Origin: Selaginella moellendorffii
Taxonomy: Eukaryota; Streptophyta; Lycopodiopsida; Selaginellales; Selaginellaceae
Direction: 5' to 3'
Length of the DNA stretch: 64,000 nt
Assembly: GCF_000143415.4 (NCBI RefSeq)
Contig: NW_003314278.1
Coordinates: forward strand, 1,262,673-1,326,672
The translations under genes were made by a program, and so were the position numbers. This document shows, one piece after another, positions 10,472 to 22,200 of the stretch. How positions within the stretch are numbered: the stretch's first letter is position 1; each line of letters opens with the position of its first letter. The notes below the pieces were generated by a model, which had not been told where the DNA came from, searched no databases, and saw only the letters and a program-made list of their open reading frames with translations.

Positions 10472-13170
10472 CCCATCTCATTCACCACACTGTGGCCTAC
10501 GCAAGCCTCATGGGTACTCTCCCCGCCTTCCACCTTTGGGTGCTCTAGCCATGGGCTTAGAGCGAGGTTCCGTTGAGCCACACCAGATGTCCAAATAGGT
10601 AGTGCCACCCACACTTGGACTGGGAGCATCGACCATTCGATCTCCCGGGGGAACTAGAGCTGGCTCTTGAACACTTCACCAAGCTACTCCACTTGTTGGT
10701 CCGTATTCACTCTAGTCTTGGACTTCCCAGTGGTCAGCTCATCACCCAACACTTGGTATGGCCTTCCTAGGCCAAACTAGCCTTTCCTGGCTAAACTGGC
10801 TCCACTAGGCTCCAACCCCCACACTCTCCCTACTATACTTTTGGAACCCCCTGTAGCCCCCCCCCCCCCGGAGGACGATCACTTTGGGCTTTCACCCAAC
10901 TGCCTGTATTAATATTTGGACTCGGACTTGGATTCAAACTCAGCCTCGGTCTTGGTCTCAGACTTAGACTCGGTCTCGGTCTCAGTCTCGGTCCCGGTTC
11001 CATCTCAGACTTCATCTCGGGTCCATCTCAGACTCCATCTCAGGTCCATCTCAGACTCCATCTCGGGTCCATCTTGGACTCTATTTCGGGTCCATCTTGG
11101 GTCCATCTCGGACTCCATCTTGGACTCCATCTCGGGTCCATCTGGGGTCCATCTCAGACTCCATCTCGGGTCCATCTCGGGTCCATCTCGGACTCCATCT
11201 CGGGTCCATCTGGGGTCCATCTCGGACTCCATCTCGGGTCCATCTGGGGTCCATCTCGGACTCCATCTTGGGTCCATCTGGGGTCCATCTCGGACTCCAT
11301 CTCGGGTCCATCTCAGACTCCATCTCGGGTCCATCTCGGACTCCATCTCGGACTCCATCTCGGGTCCATCTCAGACATTTCCATATGTCATGTTTTGGTC
11401 CTCTTGTGTCCCTTTTCTAGAGACTTACTCATTGCTCACTTCATGCTTGTTCCTTGAGCCCTTTATTGGGAGTTCCACTCCCACTCTCGACCTTTCAAGT
11501 CGGAGCTTTTGGTTCAAACGTGTTACGCTTGTTTGGCTTTTGCTTCGGCCACTACCACGTGGCACCCTTCTAGCTCCCCTTTTGGGGCCTAGGGATTTTG
11601 TGTCTCAGAACTCCACCACCATAAACAAAGTTTGATGTCCTTATCGAATGATAAACTATTTCATAAAGTAATACTAACATGTATTACTCTTTCCATTTTT
11701 GGCCCTTCGCCAATATTCGTCAATGGTTTGATACTGAAGGCTCACCATGCCTTGCCCATCCTCTAAGAAGCATAGTCTCTCCAACTTAGAGACTTATTCG
11801 ACCACTTGTGGTGGTTCTTTCTGTTTATTGGTTTAGTCCTCACTAAATCTGTTAGAGATACCATCTCTATCTCAATCCACTACTCCTTCTCAAGTAGTCT
11901 CAATTTCCATCAATATAACCTTTGCACTTTGGAACTTTTACTTTTGACTTCTTGAAGTCAATTTCCTAGGTGTCTTCGACACCTTGCATTGCACATATTA
12001 TGCAACTCCACTTCCCTATCTTAGGAAGTTTTCTACTTGAGGGCACTATCATCCTTTCTTCTATTTCGTGCCACCTTGGGCACTAAGTTCCAATTATCAT
12101 AATTTATGCTAGGGCTGTCCATGGCCCTATTATTTGGCTACCTTACCGCTCCCTGCTTTAGAGCTTCCAGTTTCGCCAAATTGGAGCAATTAGAATCCAT
12201 CCTTGGGAACACATTGTCTTTCCCACAATTCATTAACACTCAGCACATTAGTGTTCTTGGCTTAACTTTGCCTTTTTGGATTCTTTCCCATGATTCTCAT
12301 GGCTCTTTTCTTAGCCACTAGTCTTTTTGCTCCTATCCTTAATTGTTGCACCTACCAACATCGGATCGCTACCTCCATTCTCGAAGTATCCTTTCGGTTC
12401 CATAACAAAGACTTTGTTTTGCTAAGTCCAAAGGGTGTTCACCCCTAGTAAATCTTTTTAGCATTTTCTGCCATAGGTTCTATCCCTAGCCCAACTTTGT
12501 GACCCTCCCATGGGTCTTTTATAAAAACTACTTTCTTCGGACTCACTATGCCATCGCACTATCACAGATCATTTCCCTTGGGTATTCTTCCCACTTGGTC
12601 ACCTTGACCAAGCCATACCATCATCAATAGTTCAAATCAACACTTTGAACTAAAAACCTTATCCCTTAACCTCACAAGGACCTCATCCTTGTTTTACCCA
12701 TAAGATCACCTAGTGATCAGACCTTGGCACCCTAACAAGTTTGCCAATAGGTATTAAGTTTTCTAAACCTTTAAGTTGTTTACTATGACCCTGGGGGCAT
12801 CCCCCATACTTGGCGGTGCACCCAAGTCCATAGCAATTGAGAATGGGTGTCCCCATCTCATTCACCACGCCCTTAGTGCTACTTGCACCAAAGTGTTCAA
12901 GTTAGATATGCTGAGCAATCTAACTGTGCATCACGACACCGGGGCATCCCCCGCTAGCAGTGTGCCCAAGCCAGTCTCCTTACTGAGAGCCCATGACCAT
13001 AAGTGTCCTCATATTTCAAACAATCACCACACCCTAGTGAGTTGGGACTCAAACCCAAGCACTAAAGGGTCGGGACTTGAACCTAACCTCTGTATATGCA
13101 TTTACAGAAGGCATCATCCAAGATGTCTAGCGTGACTCCCCATGCTGGTGCACCAACTTATAGTTAAAGT
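10472..13170 (-). repeat. Diverged LTR-like tract of the same family
   Basis: Three blocks match the family LTR in the same order: 10820-10920 (TACTATACTTTTGGAACCCC and the GGGCTTTCACCC stretch), 11610-11650 (CTCCACCACC, then TTTGATGTCC), and 12776-13140 (GGGGGCATCCCCC, GGACTTGAACC). A minisatellite (10998-11372) replaces the usual short-unit array. About 1.1 kb between 11650 and 12775 is unrelated, without genes. The tract is probably an older LTR fragment. Confidence 0.5.
10998..11372. repeat. Minisatellite of 11- and 12-bp subunits
   Basis: Subunits GGTCCATCTCG and GACTCCATCTCG alternate in irregular order for about 375 bp. All three forward frames and the reverse frames are open as a consequence, giving low-complexity peptides, so the open frames are not evidence of a gene. 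Confidence 0.9.
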
Positions 13171-15715
13171 TCGCTACAGATCACAACTTAGGAACCTAGT
13201 TCTTTCGCACTACCAAGTCCTCTCACTTGACAAGTCTTTGATCATGCATGGACTCCTCCATGCTTGGCCCCACGGGCCACACTTTTGTGGCTCCTTCAAC
13301 TAGGGTATTTGTTCTCCCAACTTGGCAATCTCACTTAACAAGTCATCCGACCACCATAACATAGTTCATGCATAAGCATGAAAGTCCTTAACCATCGACT
13401 TTTGTTCAAAGCCCTCTTCTTTGAACACTTGGGAATTACTTCCCTAACCTTAATAGCCTCACCTCTTGGCAAGCTTCAAGACCATGCTTCTGCTGTGCCA
13501 CTTTGATTTTGCATGCTATATGAACAATTTACACTTAGATTTGTAAGTACTTATTTACCTAAGGGAACCTTCAAGGAACTCTATTCTTTAGCTTGCTAAA
13601 GCCTCTCATTTCATAAGCTTTTCAATTGCCATATGGTCTAACATGGACAATCCCATGTTTTAGACTCTCTATGGCATCCCGGTCGCTAGCAACAACATGC
13701 TTGAGCACCCACTTGATTCTCCACTCCCAACTGACATAACCACCATTGGTTATGCAATTCAATTTTTATGGTTTGGTTCTATCCCCTTACTACTTACTTT
13801 TGGCCTCACACATTTCCTTTGGTTATTTTCCTCAAGACTAAGAGGATTTCTTTGCACTTTCTATTATGCCGTAGCAAGTATTCTTAAGGATGAACCTACC
13901 TGATGGCCTAGGAAGTGGTTCCTTAATTTGGGTATGCTCAACTTATAATCCCACACACCGGGATTAACATTGCTACTTATGGGCTTTTATATACCCATTG
14001 CTAGCCTTGCCACAATTCCATTTTGGCTTTGTTCAATTCGGATAAACAATCTTTTCTTGTCTTCGCAACCTTGGACGTTTGGATAACACCTTCTATCCAT
14101 CATTCACTAAGGACTTAGTCCCTTAAGCCTTATCTATTGCCCTCGCGACACTAAACACCACCTCCTGGTGTTCTAAAGTGTTTGGGTGTCCTAATGATGG
14201 TCTCCTTGACAATGAGCATTTCATTTTACGACATTGACTCACTATATTGCAACATAAGCAATTTAAACCCCGTAAGGGTATACCTAACTTCCTTATGTAT
14301 AACTTCCTTAGGTAGCTACCTTCTATCCGTTTAACCAATTATTTTGCACCTCTTACTTAGTTGCCCTATAATTGTCAAATCTTACAACTCATTGTTTGGT
14401 GCTTCCACACCTCCATCATTATTTGGGTCACCACACTCCAATTGCATGCCTTCCAACTTAGGCTATGCCATTTCTATTTCCATTAAGATTCCTTTGGGAA
14501 GGGGTTCTCATAAACTCACTAACTTGACCTCAAGGCAACACGCCTTGGCACATTCGGTGTCTTCACACCCTCGACTCTACAAGCCTACCTTTACGACACT
14601 CCCCACTTGTGTCGGGGTTTTTTCCAAGACCAAAGCAGTCATTTCTCATGCCAACTATCAGTTAACATTGCACCATAATGTTCACACACAACTCTATACC
14701 AAAGTTGTATTTTTTTGGGGAACACATTTCCCACGACTTTATTATGGCACATTCTGCCATCGATGAGATACCCTCTGTTCTCATACTGAGATCCTATGAT
14801 CCCCACCATCCTTTGTGGGGTATAACATACCTCAGTCCAAATGCTTCCATCAATCCTTTAGGATTATTCCTTAACTCTATTTGAGTCATCTAGCTTTTTG
14901 GACTTTGTCATCCGACGACTAGTGAGGTCCTACCTTTGAGGTGCCAGCTCACTGAAATACAACTTCTTGTATTCAGGTCCTACTCACAAGGACTATCTTT
15001 GCAAGTGTTACTCCGACACTTGATTTGTTCTCTTGGGGCAACCTTTTGCCCCTCATGACCATTTATTCATGTGATGAGAATACCAACTCATCTTCTGAGT
15101 ACACCCCCAACTCCTTGGGTTGTTCCAGCATTTATTAAAGGTAGCCCTAGCTACCATTTCAAGGACTTGTATCCTCTTTGGTATTTGACCTCCCACGGTC
15201 ATCAATTCCGGTCTCAAATTTATGAGCACCAGCCTCAACTATATGAGGGTAATTTTGTGACTCCTTTATTTTTTTGGAGTCTACATCTTTCCTTTGATCC
15301 CAACTATAGTTGTTTACTACAACTACATTAGCCTGTTTGCTGCGTCAAACACTCATCTGGATCACATCCTTAGCTCTCTGAGGAAACCTTATACTGTTCC
15401 CAAGATCCCAAAGTCATTCCATTATTGGCCCTTTTCTATCCACCACCTCGCCTACAAGTTCACACATAAACTATAGTGGAGAGTCATTTCTTCCATTCTA
15501 CTTTAGTCACTTAATTACACCTCCGACCACTTGGAGAAGTCTCACTCACAACCTCCGTAAGTCCTATTTTGGACTTAAGGACTTACTAGCCCCAAGAATG
15601 GCATCCATGCCACTCAACCATTGCATTTGGTCCAAGTGCTCCATGTGTCTGATCTCATGATTGACACCCCAAGGTACCTTTGACATATCAGCCTATTACG
15701 CTAAGGTCATGCTTT
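13171..15715. other. 2.5 kb without recognisable genes
   Basis: This T/C-rich sequence has only short open frames (up to 140 codons at 14344-14766). None shows a domain I recognise, and stops are frequent in every frame. Position and composition suggest the decayed interior or untranslated part of a retroelement, but no motif proves it. Confidence 0.4.
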
Positions 15716-16074
15716 TTCTCGTTTGGTCCGTTAAGGGCAGGGCTACTCTCGAATAGTGTTTGATAAATTTTCAGTAGTAATTGCATAGCCCCAAGAATGC
15801 CCTTAACTCGTGTACATTCGATGGTCGCTCCCAATCTTGGATCGCTTGGACCTTCTCAGGGTCTACTTTGAGCTTGTCCTTGCCCATCACATGCCCGAGA
15901 AACTTTACCTCTTGTTGAGCAAAGTCACATTTGCTCTCTTTATTATACAGTTGGTGTTCCCTTAGTTTCTCAAATACCTTTGTCAAGTGTTCGGCATGCT
16001 CCTCTAGCGTTTCGCTATAGATCAGGATGTCGTCAATATAGACAACCACAAAGTGATCCAGAACATGAGCCGGG
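15716..16074 (-). pseudogene. Chromovirus RT fragment (third copy)
   Basis: Minus-strand codons give [20 protein letters not shown], then [19 protein letters not shown] and the thumb start [10 protein letters not shown]. They match 5580-5930 of the left copy almost codon for codon. At 16070 the sequence switches directly into LTR sequence, so everything upstream of the active site is lost. Confidence 0.85.
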
Positions 16075-16729
16075 AGCACCGCAGTCGGTTTCCCTTTTGG
16101 GAGTGGGAGCTGCTCTTGAGCACTTCCCTGGGTGGCCCCTCCGGCACCACTCAAGCCCATGCTCACTCCCACCCAAGGCCCCTCGGCCCCAGTCTCAACC
16201 TTAAGTCGGTTTGGAAGCCCCACTGAAAAGTTCCTTCAAGACTGGTTTCTGGACCTCACTATCCCTACTATACTTTTGGAACCCCCTGCAGCCCCCTCCC
16301 CCTGGGAGACGCACGCTTTGGGCTTTCACCCCTTGACCCGTATTAGTACTCAGACTTAGTCTCTGGCTCGATCTTGGACTCGATCTCGGATCTGACTTCG
16401 GATTCGGTCTCGGACTCGATCTCAGACTCGATCTCGGACCCGATCTCGGACCCGACCTTGGAGTCGACCTCGGACTCGGTCGCGGACTCGATTTCGGATC
16501 TCGGACTCCGTCTCGAGCTCGGTCTCGAACTCGGACTCGAACTCGGTCTCCGAGTCAGTCTCGGACTCGATTCCGGACTCTATCTCGAACTCAGTCTTAG
16601 AGTCGGTCTTGGACTCAATCTTAGACTTGGTCTCATCCGATGAACTCTTTATCATTTTGGTCAAGCTTTTGGGGCTCCTTTAGCCTATGATATTTCGGCG
16701 AGTTAGTTCCTTACTCTTTGGTTCCTTAT
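16075..16729 (-). repeat. LTR fragment (third copy)
   Basis: The sequence matches about 3175-3831 of the left LTR-like end, including the GC-rich block and the TCGGAC/TCGATC array (16345-16640). It ends abruptly at the AGCCTA duplication (16730-16735), before the TGTAAG end is reached. Confidence 0.8.
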
Positions 16730-16735
16730 AGCCTA

Positions 16736-17520
16736 CTATGGAGGAGGACATTTTGCTAAAGAAATTATAGCTCAAAAATTTTTACAAGAAAGATTTTGGT
16801 GGCCAACACTTTGGCACAACTAAGCCAAGTTCTATCACAAATGTGACATCTACCAACGAACCAAGTGTTCACCAAAGAAATAAACTTAAGAACTTCATCC
16901 AAAAACTCCACTCAAACCTTTTCAACAATAGGGACTCGACTTTGTTGGTCCACTTATGACAAGCTCCAAGCAAAACTAGTACATTCTAATTGCAATAGAC
17001 TACATGACAAAATGGGCTGAAGCTCAACCAATAAATATTGCTATAGCAAAGAACACAACAAAGTTCATCTATAAAAACATCATCACAAGATATGGCTTAC
17101 ATTGAGAACTCATCATGGATCAAGGAACACACTTCATTAATGAAACCATCAAGATTTTGACTCAAGAATTCACTATCTAGCACAAGGCTTCAACCATACT
17201 ACCCTCAAGGCAATGGTCAAGCGGAGTCTACAAACAAGACACTCAAAAACATCCTCATGAAAATCATGAAAATAAATTAGAAAGACTAGGACAATCATAT
17301 CTACAATGCCTTGTAGGCATATTGAACCACATATAAAGTTTCAACAAATTTGACGCCATTCAAGCTCACCTACGGCCTTGAAGCTTTGACACTACTCGAG
17401 TACATCATTCCATCACTATGAATGGCAATATAATATGAAATTAACCAAGAAGAATTGATAAAAAGAAGACTAGTCATGCTAGAACAACTTATTGCTAGCT
17501 AAGATCTTTTAACTATCTCA
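16736..17520 (+). pseudogene. Integrase of the split gypsy element
   Basis: Continuing from 2655, the plus strand reads YGGGHFAKEIIAQKFLQERF, WWPTLWH, then C-x2-C of the HHCC finger. The core follows: IAIDYMTKWAEAQPI, a MDQGTHFINETIK segment with the second Asp, and further decayed sequence. At least six stops interrupt it. After about 17520 no integrase sequence is recognisable. Confidence 0.8.
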
Positions 17521-17537
17521 TTTTGAACCTTTAGAAT

Positions 17538-17991
17538 TGTAGCATATGTGATCATGGGATGAGATTTGGATATACTATCCCGTGAATCCTTAGAACCTTG
17601 GGGGATAAATAGGGATAAAATAGCCACTAAGGGCTCTCTCAGTGGCTACTTAAAAAATATAATATACCCTTGAGCAAAGTATATTCCTACCCCTAAATTT
17701 GAAATCATACGTATTGGACATCCCTGCGTACGTCCTTCCTCTTGTGTGGAGTATCCATGGACGAAAGTATCTACCATGGGACTGCAGTATGGGTGGATGA
17801 CTAGTTGTTTCACATGGAATAGCTGGTCTACACAATGGAAGGATTGATATATTGAGTGTGGAAATGGAGGTGTTGGTTCCCCTTGGCTCAGTAGGGGTTG
17901 CTAGTCAATAGTCAATGAGGACATTGACATCTCTGGAGGGGGGGGTGAGTGTAGCACATGTGATCATAGGATGAGATTTAGATATACTATC
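17538..17991 (+). mobile_element. Truncated LTR pair around a polypurine tract
   Basis: A 42-bp block starting TGTAGC occurs at 17538-17579 and again at 17950-17991 with three differences. The second copy is preceded by a purine run (17935-17949), as at the junction of internal region and 3' LTR. The interval contains no open frame. It looks like a small internally deleted LTR element whose right LTR is cut at 17991. Confidence 0.45.
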
Positions 17992-17994
17992 ACT

Positions 17995-18480
17995 GTGAAA
18001 GATGTTGCTTCATATGATGGCCAAAGCTAACTATTATCAAACAGTTCTTTTGATAGAGTTTTGCAATCTCATATGCGAGGCATTACTTTGATGATGTCCT
18101 ATGACTAAGGAGGAACATGAGATGCATGTGAGGCAAGTGTAGCCGCTATTAAGGGAGAACAAGCTATATTCTAAACTGTTAAAGCATGAGTTCTTCTTGG
18201 AGGAGATCACCTATCTCAGACATGTGGTGCCGCAAGATGGTGTGCGGGAAGATCCTCAAAAGACTTAGATAGTCATTGACTAGCTTGTTCCCCCTACTGT
18301 GCATGGGTTTCCTTGGTATGGTGGGAGTCTTTTGCCGGTTTGTGAAGGACTTCTCCTTGATTGCTGCTCCTTTGATGGATATTCTTTGAAACATGACCAA
18401 GCATGCTTAGTTGGTGTGGGGTGAAAGTGTCAAGAAGCGTTTGAGCAGTTAAAGCAATCATGTATATTCTACAAATATTT
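17995..18480 (+). pseudogene. Gypsy RT thumb-region fragment
   Basis: The plus strand encodes, with stops, KEEHEMHVRQV, PLLRENKLYSKLLKHEFFLE, EITYLRHVVPQDGVREDPQK and a broken thumb ending CQEAFEQLKQS. This is the stretch immediately after the YxDD active site in Ty3/gypsy elements. It forms part of the old retroelement into which the transposon at 18718 was inserted. Confidence 0.75.
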
Positions 18481-18717
18481 GCTTGTGATAAGCCACTTGT
18501 GGTAGAAGGCTAAAGCTCACGCTATGGAGTCTATGCGTTCAAAGGGTATGGCTCATGAGTCCTTTTCTCTTTCTGATCCTAGTGAGGCTATGGGTGTCAG
18601 TGTGGACCAAGGAGAGAATGTGTCTACTTGGTTTTTATCTGACACGGCTGTCACTAAGCTTTCTGAAGGAGTGAAGAAGAATTGTATCAACTCATCTGAG
18701 CTGTACGGTTTTTTGTG
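18481..18717 (+). pseudogene. Left flank of transposon target: retroelement coding remnant
   Basis: A 76-codon frame (18524-18754) reads a Ser-rich segment with no domain I can name. It runs through the transposon end, so only codons before 18718 belong to the target. The flank on the far side (27770 on) starts in a gypsy protease, which suggests this is the segment just upstream of protease. Confidence 0.35.
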
Positions 18718-18745
18718 GGGCTGGGTAGTTTTTGAGCTGAGCTCA
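18718..18745 (+). repeat. Left terminal inverted repeat
   Basis: GGGCTGGGTAGTTTTTGAGC followed by TGAGCTC pairs with 27736-27763 on the opposite strand, about 16 of the first 20 positions. The next 40 bp contain four near-copies of a TCAATGAAA/TCAAAGGAA word, possibly subterminal binding sites. Confidence 0.65.
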
Positions 18746-18818
18746 AGTCAATGAAAATCAATGAAAGTCAAAGGAAGTCAATACAATCCCCTAACTAGCG
18801 AAAGTTTAATGGCACTAC

Positions 18819-18914
18819 CTTAGTTCGTCCCGAACCAAGAATTTTTAACATAAAATCTAGGTGTTTAAGGTATTCCATAAGCTCATGTAGATTATTGGTT
18901 CGACATGAACTAAT
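18819..18914. promoter_or_regulatory. Left subterminal palindromes (two)
   Basis: Two imperfect palindromes, 18819-18839 (TTAGTTCG-TCC-CGAACCAA) and 18894-18914 (ATTGGTTCG-ACA-TGAACTAAT), share the GGTTCG half-site with the array at 22986-23511. The first is the inverted match of the palindrome at 27676-27696 near the other end. They are candidate binding sites for the transposase or for the ParB-like protein. Confidence 0.6.
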
Positions 18915-19244
18915 CTTTTAGTTTACAAAAAAAGAAAATAATATATTAAACAATATAATTTATATTAAAATCAGAATATATTCAATCTTCTTCTACTTCC
19001 ATATCCAGAAAAGTAGAAATGGGTATAGTGGAATGCTCCTTCACTATAGGCTCGTGTTGTATGTAATGTTGTGCCATACATTTAGCATAAATAGGTAAGT
19101 GGAATTGACTTTGGTCCATATGACCATCCATATCATCAAGATCAAGCGTGTGGACTGAAACACTGTGTGTGATAAGTGTAGACCTAATAAAATAGAAACA
19201 TTTGAGAATAAATATTATAGATTATTTCAAGCACTAACATCACC

Positions 19245-22200
19245 TGTTGCAAAATCTCCTAAGAATGTCCTCAAAGGCACCCTCCTTCTCAAGTGCAAAA
19301 ACCACTCGGCCTGTCTCTTTTGCTACCTACACCATTGATCCAAATTCTACTGTAACATCAAGCACAATCCCCTTTGGCGGACAGAATAACTCCGACAAGA
19401 TTTGCATGGCCGTGATCGAACGATGTCGATAACCAGGGAATGCTGGGTGAAGAACGTCTGAGTCAATCACATTTGGGATGATGTCTGTAGAGCTGTCATA
19501 TCCTGGTAAAGCAAGAGCAGCACGCTCATCAGCTCGTGTGGCATTACGCCAGTTCCCAATGTGGCATAGAGCATGGTAGTTCCAAGAATAAATCTGGAAA
19601 AAAAAATAGAATAGAGTTAATTTATAAATAAAGAAGTCACACACCTTTTGCGTCTGCCTGCTAGTTCCTTTTGTGTCCACCGCCATACTCGAAAGAAGGC
19701 AGCCAGATGAAAACTCAACAAATCCATCATCGTTATCAGCCAAGTGTGTGAGAAGGCCTTCCCACATTAGAGAGCGAGGAAGGATCATGACAACCACACC
19801 CTCGTATGTCATGAAGCTGCTCGCAACCTTTAAGGCTTGGGAAATGTGTTGGGCCTGCAACACATTCCATGACGGAGTATCCCCCTGTGGTGGTGCCATC
19901 CCATCGGGAAGATTGAAAAAAATGAAATCGATCTTCCCATAAGGTGTGAGCTGACCCAAACCATGGATCCACCGATCAAGCATGTAGAGCTCCCGACTAG
20001 TAGCATCTAAAAGCTGTGTGTAATCCCCAATGAGAACAGCAACTTCCCCAACACTGGCCGTTGGGGATAGAGGGCGAACCTGAAAATCAATTATTAGAAC
20101 TAAAAGTTGAAGATAAAATTCATGCTTACTAACCTGTTTATGCATCGCTGCAGAGGAGAGCTCTTCTAGGTTCTCATCTGTAGCCGTAGGGAGGGATGGG
20201 AAGAATGTCTTAGTCTGCCGAAAAGACTGATGGCTGCTCTCTGCAACATCTATAAAAAAAAAAGTGAAGTCAAGAATGAATAAAAGAATGTTCCAAATCA
20301 AAGTCCTTACTCTCATGAAAGGCTTCATGATGGCCCCTTCGGGGGTTGCAAGGAGCAGGTACTGGAATCTCTTGTGCTGGAATTTTTTGTACAGTTTTTT
20401 CTGGTTCAACGGTATTTGGATTTGGCATCTCCTGAATGGTTTCCTGAGTGCTGACTCCTAGGTTTAGTTGTTGAACTTCAACAACATCATTATCATAGTC
20501 AGAAAGAGCCTCTGGAAAATAAGAATATAACTCAAGGTTAATATTTCCTAGCTCAGTGCTGAGTTTCAAGTGAACCTGGATGACATTCAAGGTAGAGATC
20601 TAGCTCGAAGTCCGATGTTGGCATCTGCTCCACGAGTTCAAGGTACCACAGGCATAGCTGCCTCTCATGTGTACAAGGACAATAGAACTCTGGCTCATAC
20701 ATCCCAAGCTTCTTGCCTCTAGTCAGGAGCTTCTGCAAAACACCGGTTGTGTATACTGGTGCGCTGGGGCAATATTTTAAATATCTACAAAGTAAAACAA
20801 AAATATAAATACCAATATATAAATGAGAATTGAAAAAATACCTGTAAACCATGCGCCTCGCAAGAAATGGTTGTCCTGGTTGGTTCTTGAACTCAGCCGA
20901 ACTCGTCCCACCACGTGGAAGCCAACCATTCCCTAGCTCTGCAAGACAAGCACGAATATATTCTTCGAGAGTGATACCTGTGCGGGTGCTGGAAAGAAAC
21001 TTCTCATCCCAGACTTGTAGCCTCTCCTCACCAGCGGCAATACTCTGAGAAATGTATGCCTTCTCCTTCATCACCTTCTCCATCCTTATCTCATAGCGTT
21101 TTTCATTATTTCGCAGCCAAGTGTTGAGAAGTTCCAAGCAGACACTTTGTTCAGCAAAGGATATTTTACTCTTAGAGATGTTGTAAATGAGTTCCTCCGA
21201 TGCTTTACCAGTTCCTACACACACAAGGAGTTATGAAATGTTTCACAAATTTTATAAGAACTTACGAACACGAGAATAAATCTCGGCAATGCTATCAAGC
21301 CATTCCTGCCCATGTCGTATGTCTGCAATCGAGAGCAACTTTTTCACCTTTGTTCTCTTCGTATTCAAAATTTGCTGCTCAATCGCATGCCACTCCGTCT
21401 CCTTCTGCTGCTCGTCCCCTCGGGCATTTTTAAAGAATGACACTCTTTCTCCTTTGATTATGGGCTGCAAGAAACATTATGTAAGTTGATACATACTTCA
21501 ATACTAATTTACCTTCGCCCAGACAGCAACTAGAAAATCAAGTGGCAGTTGGTACCAAGTCTGCAATTCTTGGCCTTTCTTAGCTGCTAGCTTCACTCGA
21601 ATTGCTTCAAATACCTCACGATTGTACAACGTTTGGACCTCCTCTAGTGAGAGCATGCCCATAAACCGAAGGTGCTCAATGTCATGTACCAATGTATGAG
21701 CTTGAAACGCAAATTGGTTTAGCCTGCAAAAACACGATATTAGCTAAGTTTACAAAAAATAAATTCTTACATGTTGATCTTATGGCATGCCATGTTGAGC
21801 TTCACAGTGTGCTCCCAAGTCATTGGTTCGACAAGTGTGACTGGAACACTAATGTGTCGTTCTTCGTCATCTCGGAACTTCTCTTGAATGCACTTCCAAA
21901 ATGCCAGCCACCTATGGTTTCCATCGATCACCCAAAAGAGCTTTCCAATGAACCCTGTTGTCTCCACATGTTATCCTAAGAATCCATCAAACTCACGAGA
22001 CTTTCGCAGCCGTATAGGATCCCATTTTTCCTCAAGTTCAGTAGTCACTGACTCTATTCGGCTGGTTCCAGGGAAAGTTGGTGAAACGATGAAGGTACCA
22101 GCTGTGCTCCCAAACCCGACCTCGGCAAAGGAGCTGTAGATAGCCATGTTGAGGTTGTAAGCTGAGCGCACCCAATGGCTTTGAACCAATCGGCACAAAG

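Larger units (their letters stand above)
2662..16729. mobile_element. 14-kb composite insertion of chromovirus pieces
   Basis: Everything between the AGCCTA duplications is one family of Ty3/gypsy chromovirus sequence in several arrangements. These are a fold-back of two copies (2662-10471), a diverged LTR-like tract (10472-13170), a tract without genes (13171-15715), and a third truncated copy on the minus strand (15716-16729). The left edge is a clean LTR end (TGTAAG). The right edge falls inside the LTR sequence, at the point matching about 3831. This suggests insertion of an already rearranged cDNA or later internal recombination. Confidence 0.6.
1..17520 (+). mobile_element. Decayed Ty3/gypsy retrotransposon, split by a 14-kb insertion
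   Basis: The plus strand shows a gypsy-order polyprotein relict: protease (about 240-620), reverse transcriptase (964-1838), RNase H (1861-2450) and the start of integrase (2472-2655). The reading resumes after 16736 with the integrase zinc finger and core. The Ala-Tyr codons at the break occur on both sides (2656-2661 and 16730-16735), as expected for a target-site duplication caused by the composite between them. Gag and the 5' LTR lie outside the window or are lost. Many stops and frameshifts interrupt the reading, so the element is inactive. The domain order PR-RT-RH-IN is diagnostic of Ty3/gypsy; assignment to the Tat/Athila side is only a guess. Confidence 0.85.

Noticed and set aside
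11005-11635. Open frames up to 239 codons
   Set aside because: They are by-products of the 11/12-bp minisatellite, which leaves most frames open.
13697-15476. Small forward frames (60-140 codons)
   Set aside because: No recognisable domain, T/C-rich composition and many stops; not supported as genes.
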